Positions 1-10,784 of a DNA stretch of 64,000 nucleotides are shown here, one piece after another. The stretch is from assembly GCF_001723355.1 (NCBI RefSeq), contig NZ_LPWE01000012.1, positions 186,001 through 250,000 of the forward strand. The letters run 5' to 3'. A model generated the notes under the pieces. The model worked only from the letters and a program-made list of their open reading frames with translations, was not told the DNA's origin and made no database searches. The DNA is from Methyloceanibacter stevinii (GTDB taxonomy: Bacteria > Pseudomonadota > Alphaproteobacteria > Rhizobiales > Methyloligellaceae). Position 1 is the first letter of the stretch; each line of letters starts with the position of its first letter. Both the position numbers and the translations under genes were made by a program.

Positions 1-933
1 GGGCCCCGCCTGTGCGCGATCCCGTGGCAGTACGCCCTGCTTGATCCTCGACCACCCCTCGCGCAGCAGGGCCGGAAACATCACCAGCAGAATGAGATCG
101 AGGGGGAAGAGAAAGCCGAGTGGCGCCCAGCTCGCGAATGCAAGACCCGTCATCGTCGCCGTCAGACGGTTCGAGGCCATGGGTGCTACGGTGCTGTCGA
201 AAACCCGGACGAGGTCGTGGTCGTTGGCAATTAGCCAGTAGCCGAAGGGCGCGACGATGGCGGCAGCGATGCCCACACTCGCCAGCATGCGCCTGTCGAG
301 GAGACGGGCCCGCAACGCCGGCTGAATCAGCGCGCAATTGCAAAGAATGATCAGGTAGGCGGCGAAGCCGTACTTGGTAAGCAGACCGATACCCGCCACG
401 ACCCCGAAGAGCACATAGTCTCCAAGCCGTCCGCTCTCGACCAATCTCATAAAGGCCCAGAACGATGCGGCGATCGCGCAGGTCATGACAAGGCTGTGTG
501 TCACGCCTTCGTGGAGGTTCCACCCGATCTGATAGAGCAGCAGCGGTGATAGGCTCGCGATCACGACCCAGCGCCGATCGTCGAACAGCCGCTGAGCGAC
601 CAGGTAGAGAAAGACGAATGTTGCGATGAGCAGGCCGTATTTGATGAGCAAGAAGCCCATCAGCCCCGGGCCGGTGACTTGCTGCACCGTCCACAAGATC
701 CACTCGTAAACAGGCGGCTGACGCTCCTGATAGCCGAGCGAAAGGGTCTGGCCGAGCACGTTGGCGGAAGCGTCGTCCAGCGACAGACTATGGGAGAAGG
801 CAAGCCGGAGAGCGGTGTGCACCAGTCCGTAAAGCGCGCCGAACAAGACAACCGCGCAAAGGCACCATGGTGGACAGATTCTCTCTTCTGGGCGCGCGAT
901 GCAGACCTGCACCGGCATCACTGACGACGCCAT
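1..933 (-). CDS. GT39/ArnT-like glycosyltransferase, C-terminus beyond window
   Basis: The frame is open from an ATG at 933 to the window edge (311 codons seen), so only the N-terminal half is present. The protein starts with a hydrophobic segment (residues about 25-45), followed by DDASANVLGQ and the stretch QERQPPVYEW, which match the periplasmic DD/DE motif and the Q-P-P motif of polyprenol-phosphate-sugar-dependent GT-C transferases (PMT/ArnT, GT39). At least six further hydrophobic segments follow. Known family members are inner-membrane enzymes that move a sugar from a lipid carrier onto lipid A, protein or another acceptor; acceptor and sugar cannot be told here. It lies in the same direction as the upstream qor gene, about 130 bp away. 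Confidence 0.8.
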   Translation of the reverse strand, partial: MASSVMPVQVCIARPEERICPPWCLCAVVLFGALYGLVHTALRLAFSHSLSLDDASANVLGQTLSLGYQERQPPVYEWILWTVQQVTGPGLMGFLLIKYGLLIATFVFLYLVAQRLFDDRRWVVIASLSPLLLYQIGWNLHEGVTHSLVMTCAIAASFWAFMRLVESGRLGDYVLFGVVAGIGLLTKYGFAAYLIILCNCALIQPALRARLLDRRMLASVGIAAAIVAPFGYWLIANDHDLVRVFDSTVAPMASNRLTATMTGLAFASWAPLGFLFPLDLILLVMFPALLREGWSRIKQGVLPRDRAQAGP

Positions 934-1006
934 AGCTCTCACTTTTCTTCGCGCCCACGAAGATTTGAGTGAACGGGGCTACGGTTGAAATGTGTCGGCT
1001 TGGTGT

Positions 1007-1031
1007 CATCCGCGCCGCCTGCGGCAGGATG
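1007..1031 (-). terminator. Hairpin downstream of qor
   Basis: Outer arms CATCC/GGATG enclose inner arms CCGC/GCGG with a two-base loop. It sits 35 bp past the qor stop. There is no T-run on either side, so a Rho-independent terminator is possible but not convincing; it may simply be a 3' end stabiliser. Confidence 0.25.
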
Positions 1032-1065
1032 TCATGGACCCGCTTTGGGACCCGCTTGGGCCCCG

Positions 1066-2064
1066 TTATGGGATCAGGACCGACGAGCCCGTGGTCTGAC
1101 GGCCTTCCATGGCGCGATGCGCGTCGGCGGCATCTTTCAGCGCAAAGCTCTGGTTCACCGAAACCCTGACCGCGCCTTTGGCTAGGACGTCAAAAAGGTC
1201 GTTCGCCGTGGAAACGAGTTCCTTACGCGTGGCGATAAAGTCCCAAAGCGAAGGCCGCGTGGCGACGAGCGAGCCCTTTTGCGCCAGAAGATTGATGCGG
1301 AACTCGGGCACAGGCCCAGATGACTGGCCGAAGCTCACCCACAGGCCACGCCGCTTGAGGCAATCGAGCGAGCCGGGAAACGTCTCCTTGCCGACGGAGT
1401 CGTAGACCACATCGACCCCCTCGCCGCCCGTGTACTCCTTCACCTGGGCGACGAAGTCCTCTTCCCGATAGTTGATCACGTGCGTGCAGCCATGGGAGCG
1501 CGCGATCAGCGCCTTGCCGGCCGAGCCCACCGTGCCGATCACGGTCGCGCCCAACGACGACGCCCATTGGCAGGCGATCGTACCCACGCCGCCCGCCGGC
1601 GCGTGGAACAGTAGCGTCGTCTTGGGACCGACCTTGAAGATCTGCCGCAACAGATACTGCGCGGTCATGCCTTTCAGCATCACGGCCGCGGCAACCTCGT
1701 CGCTCACGCTGTCGGGAATGCGCACCACGCGATCGGCGGCAATCAGGCGCTCTTCCGCATAGCTGCCCGTATGGCCGGCATAGGCCACCCGGCGTCCGAC
1801 TTTCAGCGTGCGGACGCCTTCGCCCAGCGCGGTGACGATGCCCGCGCCTTCCGTGCCCGGAACGAACGGCAGCGCATCCTGCGGATAGAGGCCCGAGCGC
1901 ATATAGGCATCGATGAAGTTGAGGCCGATTGCCGTCTGCTTGATGCGGATCTCGCCCGGTCCTGGCTCCCCGATATCGGCCTCTTCCCTTTTGAGGACGT
2001 CGGGGCCGCCATACTCATGCACGCGGATGACGTGGGTCTTATCTTTGGTCTTGGCTCGGGTCAT
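1066..2064 (-). CDS. NADPH:quinone oxidoreductase, MDR family
   Basis: 332 aa, full length for the zinc-free quinone oxidoreductase branch of the medium-chain dehydrogenase/reductase superfamily. The N-terminal GroES-like part carries HEYGGPDVL and GLNFIDAYMRSGLYP, and the NAD(P)-binding Rossmann part has APAGGVGTIACQWA (residues about 155-168). The structural and catalytic zinc cysteines of alcohol dehydrogenases are absent, as expected for this branch. It probably reduces quinones or other electrophiles in the cytoplasm with NADPH. It is the last gene of the run that starts with gatC, 32 bp after gatB. A pathway-specific role cannot be deduced. Confidence 0.9.
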   Translation of the reverse strand: MTRAKTKDKTHVIRVHEYGGPDVLKREEADIGEPGPGEIRIKQTAIGLNFIDAYMRSGLYPQDALPFVPGTEGAGIVTALGEGVRTLKVGRRVAYAGHTGSYAEERLIAADRVVRIPDSVSDEVAAAVMLKGMTAQYLLRQIFKVGPKTTLLFHAPAGGVGTIACQWASSLGATVIGTVGSAGKALIARSHGCTHVINYREEDFVAQVKEYTGGEGVDVVYDSVGKETFPGSLDCLKRRGLWVSFGQSSGPVPEFRINLLAQKGSLVATRPSLWDFIATRKELVSTANDLFDVLAKGAVRVSVNQSFALKDAADAHRAMEGRQTTGSSVLIP

Positions 2065-2096
2065 GTCTCGGACGATCCGCCGCTCGCGCGATCCGG

Positions 2097-3575
<1,479 letters not shown>

Positions 3576-3597
3576 GATGCTGACCTTGGAGGAACCG

Positions 3598-3906
3598 TTA
3601 TTCCTTGGATTCCTTGCGGAGATTTTCTTCCTCGTATTGGATGAACCAGCCGATCATTTGGCGCCACAACGCCTCGACGAGTTCCGGCGGCAGATCGTTC
3701 TTTTCGGCCCGCGCCCGCACCTTGTCGATGACCTGCTGGATGCGCCAAGGCACCGTGGCATCGGCAGGCGACTTCTTCAGTTGCCAGGCCCGGTCCACAT
3801 AGGCGAAGCGCTCGCAGATCAGATCAACCATCTCCTCGTCGATGCGATCGATCTCGACCCGGACATCGTCCATGCTCTCGCAATTCTGTGCCGCGCGTGT
3901 GGCCAT
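3598..3906 (-). CDS. Chorismate mutase, AroQ type
   Basis: 102 aa all-helical protein of the monofunctional AroQ class. Helix 1 has [19 protein letters not shown], followed by the [13 protein letters not shown] region and the C-terminal helix ending [11 protein letters not shown]. The family converts chorismate to prephenate for Phe and Tyr synthesis, and some short homologues serve as isochorismate-pyruvate lyases. It lies between ridA and gatB with gaps of 12 and 22 bp, so it is probably translated from the gat transcript. No signal peptide, so cytoplasmic. Confidence 0.85.
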   Translation of the reverse strand: MATRAAQNCESMDDVRVEIDRIDEEMVDLICERFAYVDRAWQLKKSPADATVPWRIQQVIDKVRARAEKNDLPPELVEALWRQMIGWFIQYEEENLRKESKE

Positions 3907-3918
3907 GATCTCGCTCCC

Positions 3919-4314
3919 TTATCCGGATGTCTCGGGGACGACGGCATCGACCGCAATCTCCACCAGCCAGTCCGGAGACACGAACCCCGAAACCGCAAGC
4001 GTGGTATTGGCCGGACGGATGTCGCCGAAGACCTCGCCGTGCACCTTGCTCACCGCTTCGAAGTGGGCAATGTCAACAAGATAGACCGTCGTGCGGACAA
4101 CGTCTTTGAGGCTGGCGTTCGCGTCTTGCAGCGCCTTGTCGATGGTCTCGAAGATCGCGCGCGTCTGCGCCTCCGGATCCCCGATGGCCACGGGCTTGCC
4201 GCCCGACGCCGCGGTCGTGCCCGCAACCGAAACCCAGTTCCCGACGCGCACGGCCCGCGAATAGCCGACGGTCTTCTCGTACGGGCTCCCCGATGAAATC
4301 AGACGCCGGCTCAT
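3919..4314 (-). CDS. RidA family enamine/imine deaminase
   Basis: 131 aa from the ATG at 4314 (MSRRLISSG). That start is favoured because it overlaps the TGA of the restored gatA frame by ATGA. Family features are the SVAGTTA strand and the C-terminal segment LVEIAVDAVVP; the canonical Arg that binds the substrate carboxylate is not evident in the usual TRA-motif position and should be checked. RidA-type proteins hydrolyse reactive 2-aminoacrylate or other imines and form cytoplasmic trimers. Placement inside the gat run suggests co-expression only. A second RidA-like gene lies at 22537. Confidence 0.85.
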   Translation of the reverse strand: MSRRLISSGSPYEKTVGYSRAVRVGNWVSVAGTTAASGGKPVAIGDPEAQTRAIFETIDKALQDANASLKDVVRTTVYLVDIAHFEAVSKVHGEVFGDIRPANTTLAVSGFVSPDWLVEIAVDAVVPETSG

Positions 4315-5793
4315 GGTTTGCTCCACCAGTCCTGCGGCTTGGCCATGGGCCCCGCCGCGTCCTCAATGACCTGTCCCACGCGGAACAGCGTCTCTTCGTC
4401 GAGGCCCGGCCGATGACTGAAGGCCGAGCGGCGTTCCTTCCGACGACAAGCCGGCCGGCACGGAGATGCCCGGCAGGCCCGCCATGTTCACCGTCACCGT
4501 GAAGATGTCGTTCAGATACATCTCCAGCGGATCGCCCGACTTCTCGCCAGCCGCAAAGGCAGGCGCGGGCGTGGTCGGCGTGAGGATCGCGTCGACGCCT
4601 TGGAAAGCCTGGTCGAAGTCCCGCTTGATCAGGGTGCGGACCTTCTGCGCCTTGAGGTAATAGGCGTCGTAATAGCCGGCGGAGAGCACATAGGTCCCGA
4701 TGAGCACGCGCCGCTTCACCTCCGCGCCGAAGCCGGACTCGCGCGTGTTCTCGTACATCGAGATCACATCCGTGCCGGGCTCGCGCAGACCGTAGCGAAC
4801 GCCGTCATAGCGGGCGAGGTTCGACGACGCCTCAGCGGGCGCGACGATGTAATAGGACGGCAGCGCGTATTTCGTATGCGGCAGGCTGATGTCCTTGACG
4901 TTGGCGCCCGCCTCCGTCAGCCAGGCAATGCCCTGCTGCCACAGCGCCTCGATCTCGGGCGCCATACCCTCGACGCGGTACTCTTTGGGAATACCGATGG
5001 TCAGCCCCTTCACGCCCTGATCGATCGCGGCCTCGAAGTCCGGCACCGCAAGATCCGCGCTGGTCGCGTCCTTGGGATCGTGGCCCGCCATGGCGCCGAG
5101 CAGAATGGCCGAGTCCCGCACGGTGCGCGCGATCGGCCCGGCCTGGTCCAGGGACGAGGCAAAGGCGACGATGCCCCAGCGGGAGCAACGCCCGTAGGTC
5201 GGCTTCACCCCGACCGTGCCCGTGAAGGCCGCAGGCTGCCGAATCGACCCGCCCGTGTCGGTGGCTGTCGCGCCAAGGCAGAGGCGCGCCGCAACGGCCG
5301 CGGACGATCCGCCGGACGATCCGCCCGGCACGAGCGGTGCATCGGAGCCCTCGCGCCGCCAGGGATTGATCACCTCGCCGTAGAAGCTCGTCTCGTTGGA
5401 CGAACCCATCGCGAACTCGTCATTGTTGAGCTTGCCGAGCATGACCGCACCTGCGTCCCAGAGATTGCCGGTGACGGTCGACTCGTAGGTCGGCGTGAAA
5501 CGGTCGAGGATATGGGAGCACGCGGTGGTGCGGACGTCCTTCGTGCAGAAGAGATCCTTGATGCCGAGCGGAATACCCTCCAGCGCGCCCGCCTCCCCTT
5601 TGGCGATCCGCGCGTCGCTGGCCTTGGCCATGTCGAGCGCACGCTCCGGCGTCTCGAGCACATAGGCGTTGAGCGACCGGTTGGCCGCCTTGATGGCCGC
5701 CGAGTGGGCTTCCGTCAGCTCCACGGCCGAAAAAGACTTGTTGGCAAGCCCCTTGCGGGCGTCGGCTATCGTCAGGTCTGTGAGATCCGTCAC
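4311..5793 (-). CDS. gatA: Asp-tRNA(Asn)/Glu-tRNA(Gln) amidotransferase subunit A (two frameshifts)
   Basis: Amidase-signature enzyme that releases ammonia from glutamine for GatB. The core has IPLGIKDLF (catalytic Lys), [12 protein letters not shown] and [11 protein letters not shown] (the Ser-cisSer-Lys triad region). The frame breaks near 4416 and again near 4402: adding one base at each place restores IGRA, then [15 protein letters not shown] and a C-terminus ending PQDWWSKP, which is the normal GatA tail. Unrestored, the protein would end at 4363 with a non-family sequence. The restored stop overlaps the ridA start by 4 bp. gatC ends 6 bp upstream. The gene is essential in organisms lacking GlnRS, so sequencing error is the likeliest cause. 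Confidence 0.93.
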
Positions 5794-5799
5794 GGTTGG

Positions 5800-6087
5800 C
5801 TACTCAACGATTTTCGGGACGACGAAGTAGTGGTCATCCTCTTGGGGCGCGTTCTTGACGATGTCCTCGGCCTTGAAGCCGTCGGTCACCTTGTCTTCGC
5901 GCATCTTCATGGTCATGGCCTCGACCCGGGTCATCGGCTCCACGTTGGCCGTGTCGAGCTCGTCCAACTGCGCCACCCAGTCGAGAATGCCCGAAAGCTC
6001 CGATTCCAGACGCCCAGCCTCGTCTTCGGTGATGGCGATGCGGGCAAGACGGGCGATGCGAAAGACGGTGGCGCGATCGACAGACAT
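5800..6087 (-). CDS. gatC: Asp-tRNA(Asn)/Glu-tRNA(Gln) amidotransferase subunit C
   Basis: 95 aa, full length. It contains the helical pattern [17 protein letters not shown] followed by [22 protein letters not shown] and ends in a loop and tail typical of GatC ([15 protein letters not shown]). GatC is the small clamp that holds GatA and GatB together. First gene of the gatC-gatA-ridA-mutase-gatB-qor run. Confidence 0.95.
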   Translation of the reverse strand: MSVDRATVFRIARLARIAITEDEAGRLESELSGILDWVAQLDELDTANVEPMTRVEAMTMKMREDKVTDGFKAEDIVKNAPQEDDHYFVVPKIVE

Positions 6088-6183
6088 GGATTTGACGCTG
6101 GCTCGAATTCAGGCCCTCAGGATATCAGTCCCAAAGGCTCGCTGGCTGGGAGAACCGGTGAAACCGGGGTATCCCCTGTAGCA

Positions 6184-6200
6184 CCGCCCCGCCGGGGCGG
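6184..6200. other. GC-rich hairpin between gatC and the UPF0173 gene
   Basis: Perfect 7-bp arms CCGCCCC and GGGGCGG around a GCC loop, 31 bp past the UPF0173 stop. No T-run follows in either direction. It could terminate the UPF0173 transcript with help from Rho. Confidence 0.3.
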
Positions 6201-6231
6201 CAACTGGGCGAAACCCCGCCCCTGTTCGTGC

Positions 6232-6933
6232 TCAAGCGTCGAAAGGAACGCCGACTTCGGGCACCATGACCTCGAGGCCGCCCATGGCCGCCACGAACTT
6301 ATCAGCCGTCTGGTCGATCACGGGAAAAGTGCCGTAATGACAAGGGATAACGGTGTCGAAGTCAAAGTAGCGCTTGCACGCCAGCGCCGCTCCCTTGGCG
6401 CCCATCGTATAACGGTCGCCGATGGGGACGATGCCGATCTGGGGCTCATGCAGCTCGTTGATCAAGGCCATATCGGCGAACACATCCGTGTCGCCCATGT
6501 GATAGAGCGTCTTGCCGCTTTTCGCGGCGATGACGATCCCGCAAGGGTTGCCGAGATAGACCGGGCGCCCATCGACCATGTTGGAGGAGGAGTGGAGCGC
6601 CTGGACGAAGGTCAGGTCGAACCCGTCTTGGGGAACCATGCCGCCGGTATTGCCTGGATCGGTCTTCTCGACCCCGTGGCCGGCGAGATAGGTGGCGAGC
6701 TCGTGCACGGCGATCAGCTTGGTGCCGGTTTCCTTGCAGATCCGGACCGTGTCGCCGACGTGGTCTTCGTGGCCGTGGGTCAGCGCCACATGGGTGATCC
6801 CGTCGATCACGGCGATCTCGGCGATGCCCGCCTTCTCGAAGGTGGGATTGCCGGTAAGAAAGGGATCGATCAGGATGCGGCTTGCGCCGAACTCAACGCG
6901 AAAACAAGAATGACCAAACCACGTTATCTTCAT
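6232..6933 (-). CDS. UPF0173 metal-dependent hydrolase, MBL fold
   Basis: 233 aa from the ATG at 6933 ([13 protein letters not shown]), the start that matches family N-termini. The metallo-beta-lactamase motif HxHxDH is present as [11 protein letters not shown]. Later metal ligands are in HMGDTDVF and the C-terminal PCHYGTFP. The family (YtkL-like) has no settled physiological substrate. It is divergent from ruvX with only 29 bp between start codons, so at least one promoter must lie inside the neighbouring coding sequence. Confidence 0.9.
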   Translation of the reverse strand: MKITWFGHSCFRVEFGASRILIDPFLTGNPTFEKAGIAEIAVIDGITHVALTHGHEDHVGDTVRICKETGTKLIAVHELATYLAGHGVEKTDPGNTGGMVPQDGFDLTFVQALHSSSNMVDGRPVYLGNPCGIVIAAKSGKTLYHMGDTDVFADMALINELHEPQIGIVPIGDRYTMGAKGAALACKRYFDFDTVIPCHYGTFPVIDQTADKFVAAMGGLEVMVPEVGVPFDA

Positions 6934-6962
6934 CGTCTCACCCCTCACATGACGCAGTGACT

Positions 6963-7430
6963 ATGGCTCCGCCCTTTCCTATCGAAGAGTTGCCGTCGAA
7001 GCTACAGCCTGGCGCGCGTCTTCTTGGCTTTGATGTGGGAACCAAAACGATCGGCCTTGCACTGTCGGACGTCACCCGGGCCATCGCGACCCCCTACGAG
7101 ACGGTGCGCCGCACGAAATTCACCGCCGATGCCAAGGCGATCGCCGCCATTGCGGCCAAGGAGGGCGTGGGCGGGCTCGTGATCGGGCTCCCGCTCAATC
7201 TGGACGGTTCCGAAGGGCCGCGCGCCCAGTCGACCCGCGCTTTTGCCCGGAACCTTGGCCAGCATCTAGATCTCCCCATGGCCTTTTGGACGAGCGCCTG
7301 TCGACGGCGGCGGTCGAGCGGCATCTGATCGAGGCCGACGCTCCCGCAACGCCGGGCCGAAGTCATCGACCGGATGGCGGCCGCTTACATCCTGCAGGGC
7401 GCGCTCGACCGCATGAAGGCGCTTCGCTAA
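6963..7430 (+). CDS. ruvX: YqgF/RuvX family nuclease (three missing bases)
   Basis: The N-terminal RNase H-like core is intact: LLGFDVGTKTIGLALSD (first acidic residue) and GGLVIGLPLNLDGSEG. The frame fails near 7290, where one G restores DERLSTAAVERHLIEAD, and again near 7343 and 7350, where two bases restore RRAEVIDRMAAAYILQGA and the terminal DRMKALR before TAA at 7428. With these corrections the protein is about 156 aa, normal for the family, which resolves Holliday junctions or processes pre-16S rRNA. ATG at 6963 gives MAPPFPIEELP. It converges on dsbB. Confidence 0.88.
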
Positions 7431-7447
7431 CGGCCTCCAGGCTCAGC

Positions 7448-8002
7448 TCAATCGTTGATTTGGAAGAGCTCGTAGTTCTCGGGATTGTCGGGGCAAAGAC
7501 CTGTGCCGCAAAGGGCGATGGTCGAAAAGATATTGGCGAAGGTCAGGATGAAAAACAGAAGGATCGCGATCAGGGGCAGCCCCTTCAAGCGCCCGGAAGC
7601 CGACTGCACCTGCGAGAATTGCCGGTCGCCGAGCAGCATGATTCCGCTGCCGAGGACGATGGCGACCGCGAAGAGGAACGCCCAGGTGTAAAGGTGCATG
7701 CCCCAGACCGGAGGACCGTAGAAGCCAGTTCCCGGCACGATGTGCAGCAGGATCTGCCGCATGGAGATCGCGGCGCTCGCGATCCCGCCGATGATGGCAA
7801 TGCCGTAGTGGCTCGGCTTCGGGCCGAACACGACGTTGAGCGCGATGCCGCAGCCGGCGGCGATCAGACCCGCCCGCTGCAAGATGCAGAGCGGGCACGG
7901 AAGCTCGCCGAACCAGACCTGATCGATGAACGCCATCGTCAAGACGGTGCCGATGGCAAGTAACCCCAACGCGTTCAGCAGCTTCGACAGCTCGGCGGAC
8001 AC
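7448..8002 (-). CDS. dsbB: Disulfide bond formation protein B
   Basis: 184 aa inner-membrane protein with four predicted membrane helices. The first redox pair is CPLC (residues about 36-39), in the loop after helix 1. The second pair is in the C-terminal half as CGTGLC, rather than in the usual larger loop, so this is the shorter DsbB variant. The role is to reoxidise DsbA-type thiol oxidases and pass electrons to quinone. It is transcribed away from ruvX with the DUF5993-like gene 11 bp upstream, a likely two-gene unit. Confidence 0.9.
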   Translation of the reverse strand: MSAELSKLLNALGLLAIGTVLTMAFIDQVWFGELPCPLCILQRAGLIAAGCGIALNVVFGPKPSHYGIAIIGGIASAAISMRQILLHIVPGTGFYGPPVWGMHLYTWAFLFAVAIVLGSGIMLLGDRQFSQVQSASGRLKGLPLIAILLFFILTFANIFSTIALCGTGLCPDNPENYELFQIND

Positions 8003-8013
8003 GTTCCGGCTCC

Positions 8014-8169
8014 TCAGAGTTGGATGCTCAAGACTTCACCGACATGAACGCGGAATAGGATCAGCATTGTGGCAAGCCCGATGAGCCAGAAGCCCACGGA
8101 CACACCGCGCTGACGCAGCCACGCCGCACCAATCGCGCACGCAAACAGAACAAAGGGCAAGCTCATCAT
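8014..8169 (-). CDS. DUF5993-like small membrane protein
   Basis: 51 aa, MMSLPFVLFACAI to VGEVLSIQL, two hydrophobic helices separated by a short RQRG basic turn. I recognise the pattern of the small DUF5993 proteins that sit beside DsbB genes. One Cys lies in the first helix. The 11-bp gap to dsbB suggests co-transcription. Function is unknown; an accessory of DsbB is only an inference from position. Confidence 0.7.
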   Translation of the reverse strand: MMSLPFVLFACAIGAAWLRQRGVSVGFWLIGLATMLILFRVHVGEVLSIQL

Positions 8170-8457
8170 GGGGGTCGCGCTCCCAATTGTTCCTGTAGAT
8201 CGGCCAATGTCGGCAGCAGCGCCGCGCCGGAGGGACTAAGCCCCGCTTGGGCATGGCGAAGATTGGTGCTGCCTCTGGCCAACCAACGATTCGTCTAGTC
8301 CCTGACTATTTGGGATTGGCCGCGCCTTGACAAGCCCCGAGGCCCGCGGGGCGCCTGCGCTGACGAAGGCATGACGGCGCGGTTTTCCCCGGTTCGCGTC
8401 CTCGCGTCCGCCATGCGCTTGAAGCTTTGGAAATCGGGGCCTATACAGTGCCCTTTA

Positions 8458-9414
8458 ATGAGCAACGTGGCTGAAGCCCCTACACCATCCTTCCCGCATC
8501 GCCACCTTCTCGGCATCGAAGGTCTGAAGCGGGACGAGATCCTGTCGTTGCTCGACCTCTCCGAGGACGCGGCAGCTCAGAGCCGCAGGGTCGACAAGAA
8601 GAGCAACGACCTGCGCGGCCGGACGCTCATCAATCTTTTCTTCGAAGCCTCCACCCGCACGCAGAGTTCTTTCGAACTGGCGGGCAAGCGCCTCGGCGCG
8701 GACGTCATGAACATGTCGATCCCGACCTCGTCCATCAAGAAGGGCGAGACGCTGATCGACACCGCCGTCACGCTGAACGCCATGCGCCCCGACTTGCTCG
8801 TAGTGCGCCATCACGCGGCCGGCGCGGTCGAGCTCCTGTCGCAGAAGGTCGATTGCTCCGTCATCACGGCGGGCGACGGCAGTCACGAGCATCCCACCCA
8901 GGCCCTGCTCGATGCCCTGACCATACGCCGCCACAAGAAGCGCTTCGAGGGTCTGACCGTGGCGATCTGCGGCGACATCGCCCATTCGCGCGTGGCGCGC
9001 TCCAACATCCTGTCGCTCAACACGCTCGGTGCCCGCGTCCGCGTGGTGGCGCCCTCTACCCTGCTCGGCGAAGCGGTGGACCGGCTCGGGGTCGAAGCGT
9101 TCACCTCCATGCATGAAGGCCTCAAGGACGCAGACGTCGTAATGATGCTCCGCCTTCAGCGCGAACGCATGGCCTCCAGCCTGATCCCGAGTCAGCGGGA
9201 ATATTTCCACTTCTACGGGCTCGACGCCGACAAGCTTGCGAGCGCCCGGGACGACGCCATCGTGATGCATCCGGGGCCGATGAACCGCGGCGTCGAGATC
9301 GACGCTTCAATCGCGGACAGCCCGCGCAGCGTGATCCGCGAACAGGTCGAGATGGGCGTCGCCGTGCGCATGGCCGTGCTGCAAGCCCTCGCGCGCCATC
9401 TTCCGAACGAATGA
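8458..9414 (+). CDS. pyrB: Aspartate carbamoyltransferase catalytic chain
   Basis: 318 aa from the ATG at 8458 (MSNVAEAP). An in-frame extension to 8371 exists but has no family-like sequence. Carbamoyl-phosphate binding is shown by [13 protein letters not shown] and HHAAGAVE, and aspartate binding by HPTQALLD and LRLQRERM. It catalyses the second step of pyrimidine synthesis in the cytosol. Its stop overlaps the start of the downstream dihydroorotase-like gene by ATGA, which fits translational coupling and the known PyrB-PyrC' complex of other bacteria. Confidence 0.97.
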   Translation: MSNVAEAPTPSFPHRHLLGIEGLKRDEILSLLDLSEDAAAQSRRVDKKSNDLRGRTLINLFFEASTRTQSSFELAGKRLGADVMNMSIPTSSIKKGETLIDTAVTLNAMRPDLLVVRHHAAGAVELLSQKVDCSVITAGDGSHEHPTQALLDALTIRRHKKRFEGLTVAICGDIAHSRVARSNILSLNTLGARVRVVAPSTLLGEAVDRLGVEAFTSMHEGLKDADVVMMLRLQRERMASSLIPSQREYFHFYGLDADKLASARDDAIVMHPGPMNRGVEIDASIADSPRSVIREQVEMGVAVRMAVLQALARHLPNE

Positions 9415-10748
9415 TCGACATGGACCACGAAGCCGAACCCGAAACCGCCCACCGCCCACACCGCAAGCCGCTTGCGCTGGTGAATGCGCGGCTCGTCGAT
9501 CCGGCGTCGGGACTGGACGCCTTTGGCGGGCTCCTGATCGCCAACGGCACCATCGCCGATCTCGGCATGCACATCACCGAAGGCTCCATCGAGGGCGCCG
9601 AGTCACTCGATTGCGGCGGGCGCACCGTCGCGCCAGGTCTCATCGACATGATGGTCTTCTGCGGCGAGCCGGGGCATGAGCATCGCGAGACCCTGGCGAC
9701 CGCGAGCCGCGCGGCGGCGGCCGGCGGCGTCACCACGATCTGCTGCATGCCGAACACCGACCCGGTCATCGACGACGTGGCGCTTGTGGACTTCGTGCTC
9801 CGGCGCGCGCGCGATACGGCCCTCGTCAATGTCCATCCCATGGCCGCGATGACTCGCGATCTGAAGGGCGAGGACATGGCCGAGCTTGGCTTGCTGCGCG
9901 ATGCCGGCGCGGTCGCCTTCACCAACGGCAAGACGAGCGTCGCCAACGCCAAGCTGATGCGGAACGTCCTGTCCTACGCCAAGGACTACGGCGCACTGAT
10001 CGTTCACCATCTGGAGGACGCCAATCTCGCCCAGGACGGCGTCATGAACGAAGGCGAGGTCGCGACGCGTCTGGGCTTGCGCGGCATCCCGACGGAAGCC
10101 GAGACCATGATGCTCGACCGCGACATCCGCCTCGTCGAGCTGACCGGGGGCCGTTACCACGCGGCGCAGATATCCTGCCGCGCTTCGCTCGAGGTGATCC
10201 GGTCCGCGAAAGCACGCGGGCTGCCCGTCACGTGTGGCGTCAGCATCAATCATCTGACCCTGAACGAAAACGATATCGGCCCCTACCGGACCTTCTTCAA
10301 AATGACGCCACCGCTCCGGTCGGAGGAAGACCGGCAGGCCATGGTCGAAGGCGTCGCCAGCGGCGACATCGACGTCATCGTCTCCGCGCACGACCCCCGC
10401 GGCGCCGAAGGCAAGCGCCGCCCCTTCGCTGAAGCCAATGACGGGGCCGTGGGCCTCGAGACCATGCTGGGCGCGGGCCTGCGTCTCTTCCATAACGGCG
10501 AGATCACGCTGCACCGGCTCCTCAACGCACTCTCGGCGCGGCCTGCGGAACTCTTGGGGCTCGCGGGCGGACGGTTGGTGAAGGGCGCACCGGCGGATCT
10601 CGCCTTGATCGATCTGGAGATACCCTGGACGGTCGCCCGCGAAGACCTCCGCTCAAAATCGAAGAATACGCCGTTCGACGAAGCCCGGTTCGAGGGACGC
10701 GCCTTGGTGACGTTCGTTGCCGGGCGCCCGGTCTATCACTACGGTTGA
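9411..10748 (+). CDS. Dihydroorotase-like protein, catalytic residues lost
   Basis: 445 aa amidohydrolase fold of the PyrC type. Active class I enzymes have an HxH metal motif after the APGLID stretch; here it reads [15 protein letters not shown], with both histidines gone. The usual late Asp-His pair reads SAHDPR, so the metal-binding Asp is also missing. The metal-bridging Lys region ([11 protein letters not shown]) is altered. This matches the known noncatalytic DHOase homologues that are structural partners of PyrB. An active dihydroorotase should be encoded elsewhere. Start at 9411 overlaps pyrB by 4 bp. Confidence 0.9.
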   Translation: MIDMDHEAEPETAHRPHRKPLALVNARLVDPASGLDAFGGLLIANGTIADLGMHITEGSIEGAESLDCGGRTVAPGLIDMMVFCGEPGHEHRETLATASRAAAAGGVTTICCMPNTDPVIDDVALVDFVLRRARDTALVNVHPMAAMTRDLKGEDMAELGLLRDAGAVAFTNGKTSVANAKLMRNVLSYAKDYGALIVHHLEDANLAQDGVMNEGEVATRLGLRGIPTEAETMMLDRDIRLVELTGGRYHAAQISCRASLEVIRSAKARGLPVTCGVSINHLTLNENDIGPYRTFFKMTPPLRSEEDRQAMVEGVASGDIDVIVSAHDPRGAEGKRRPFAEANDGAVGLETMLGAGLRLFHNGEITLHRLLNALSARPAELLGLAGGRLVKGAPADLALIDLEIPWTVAREDLRSKSKNTPFDEARFEGRALVTFVAGRPVYHYG

Positions 10749-10784
10749 CCCGCGCGACGCGCGACACGGCTGAGGGGGGAAAGC

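Noticed and set aside
4600-6960. Very long open frame (786 codons) on the plus strand
   Set aside because: It is antisense to gatA, gatC and the UPF0173 gene, whose products are unambiguous; its translation is Arg/His-rich and has no domain, as expected for the third-position shadow of GC-rich genes.
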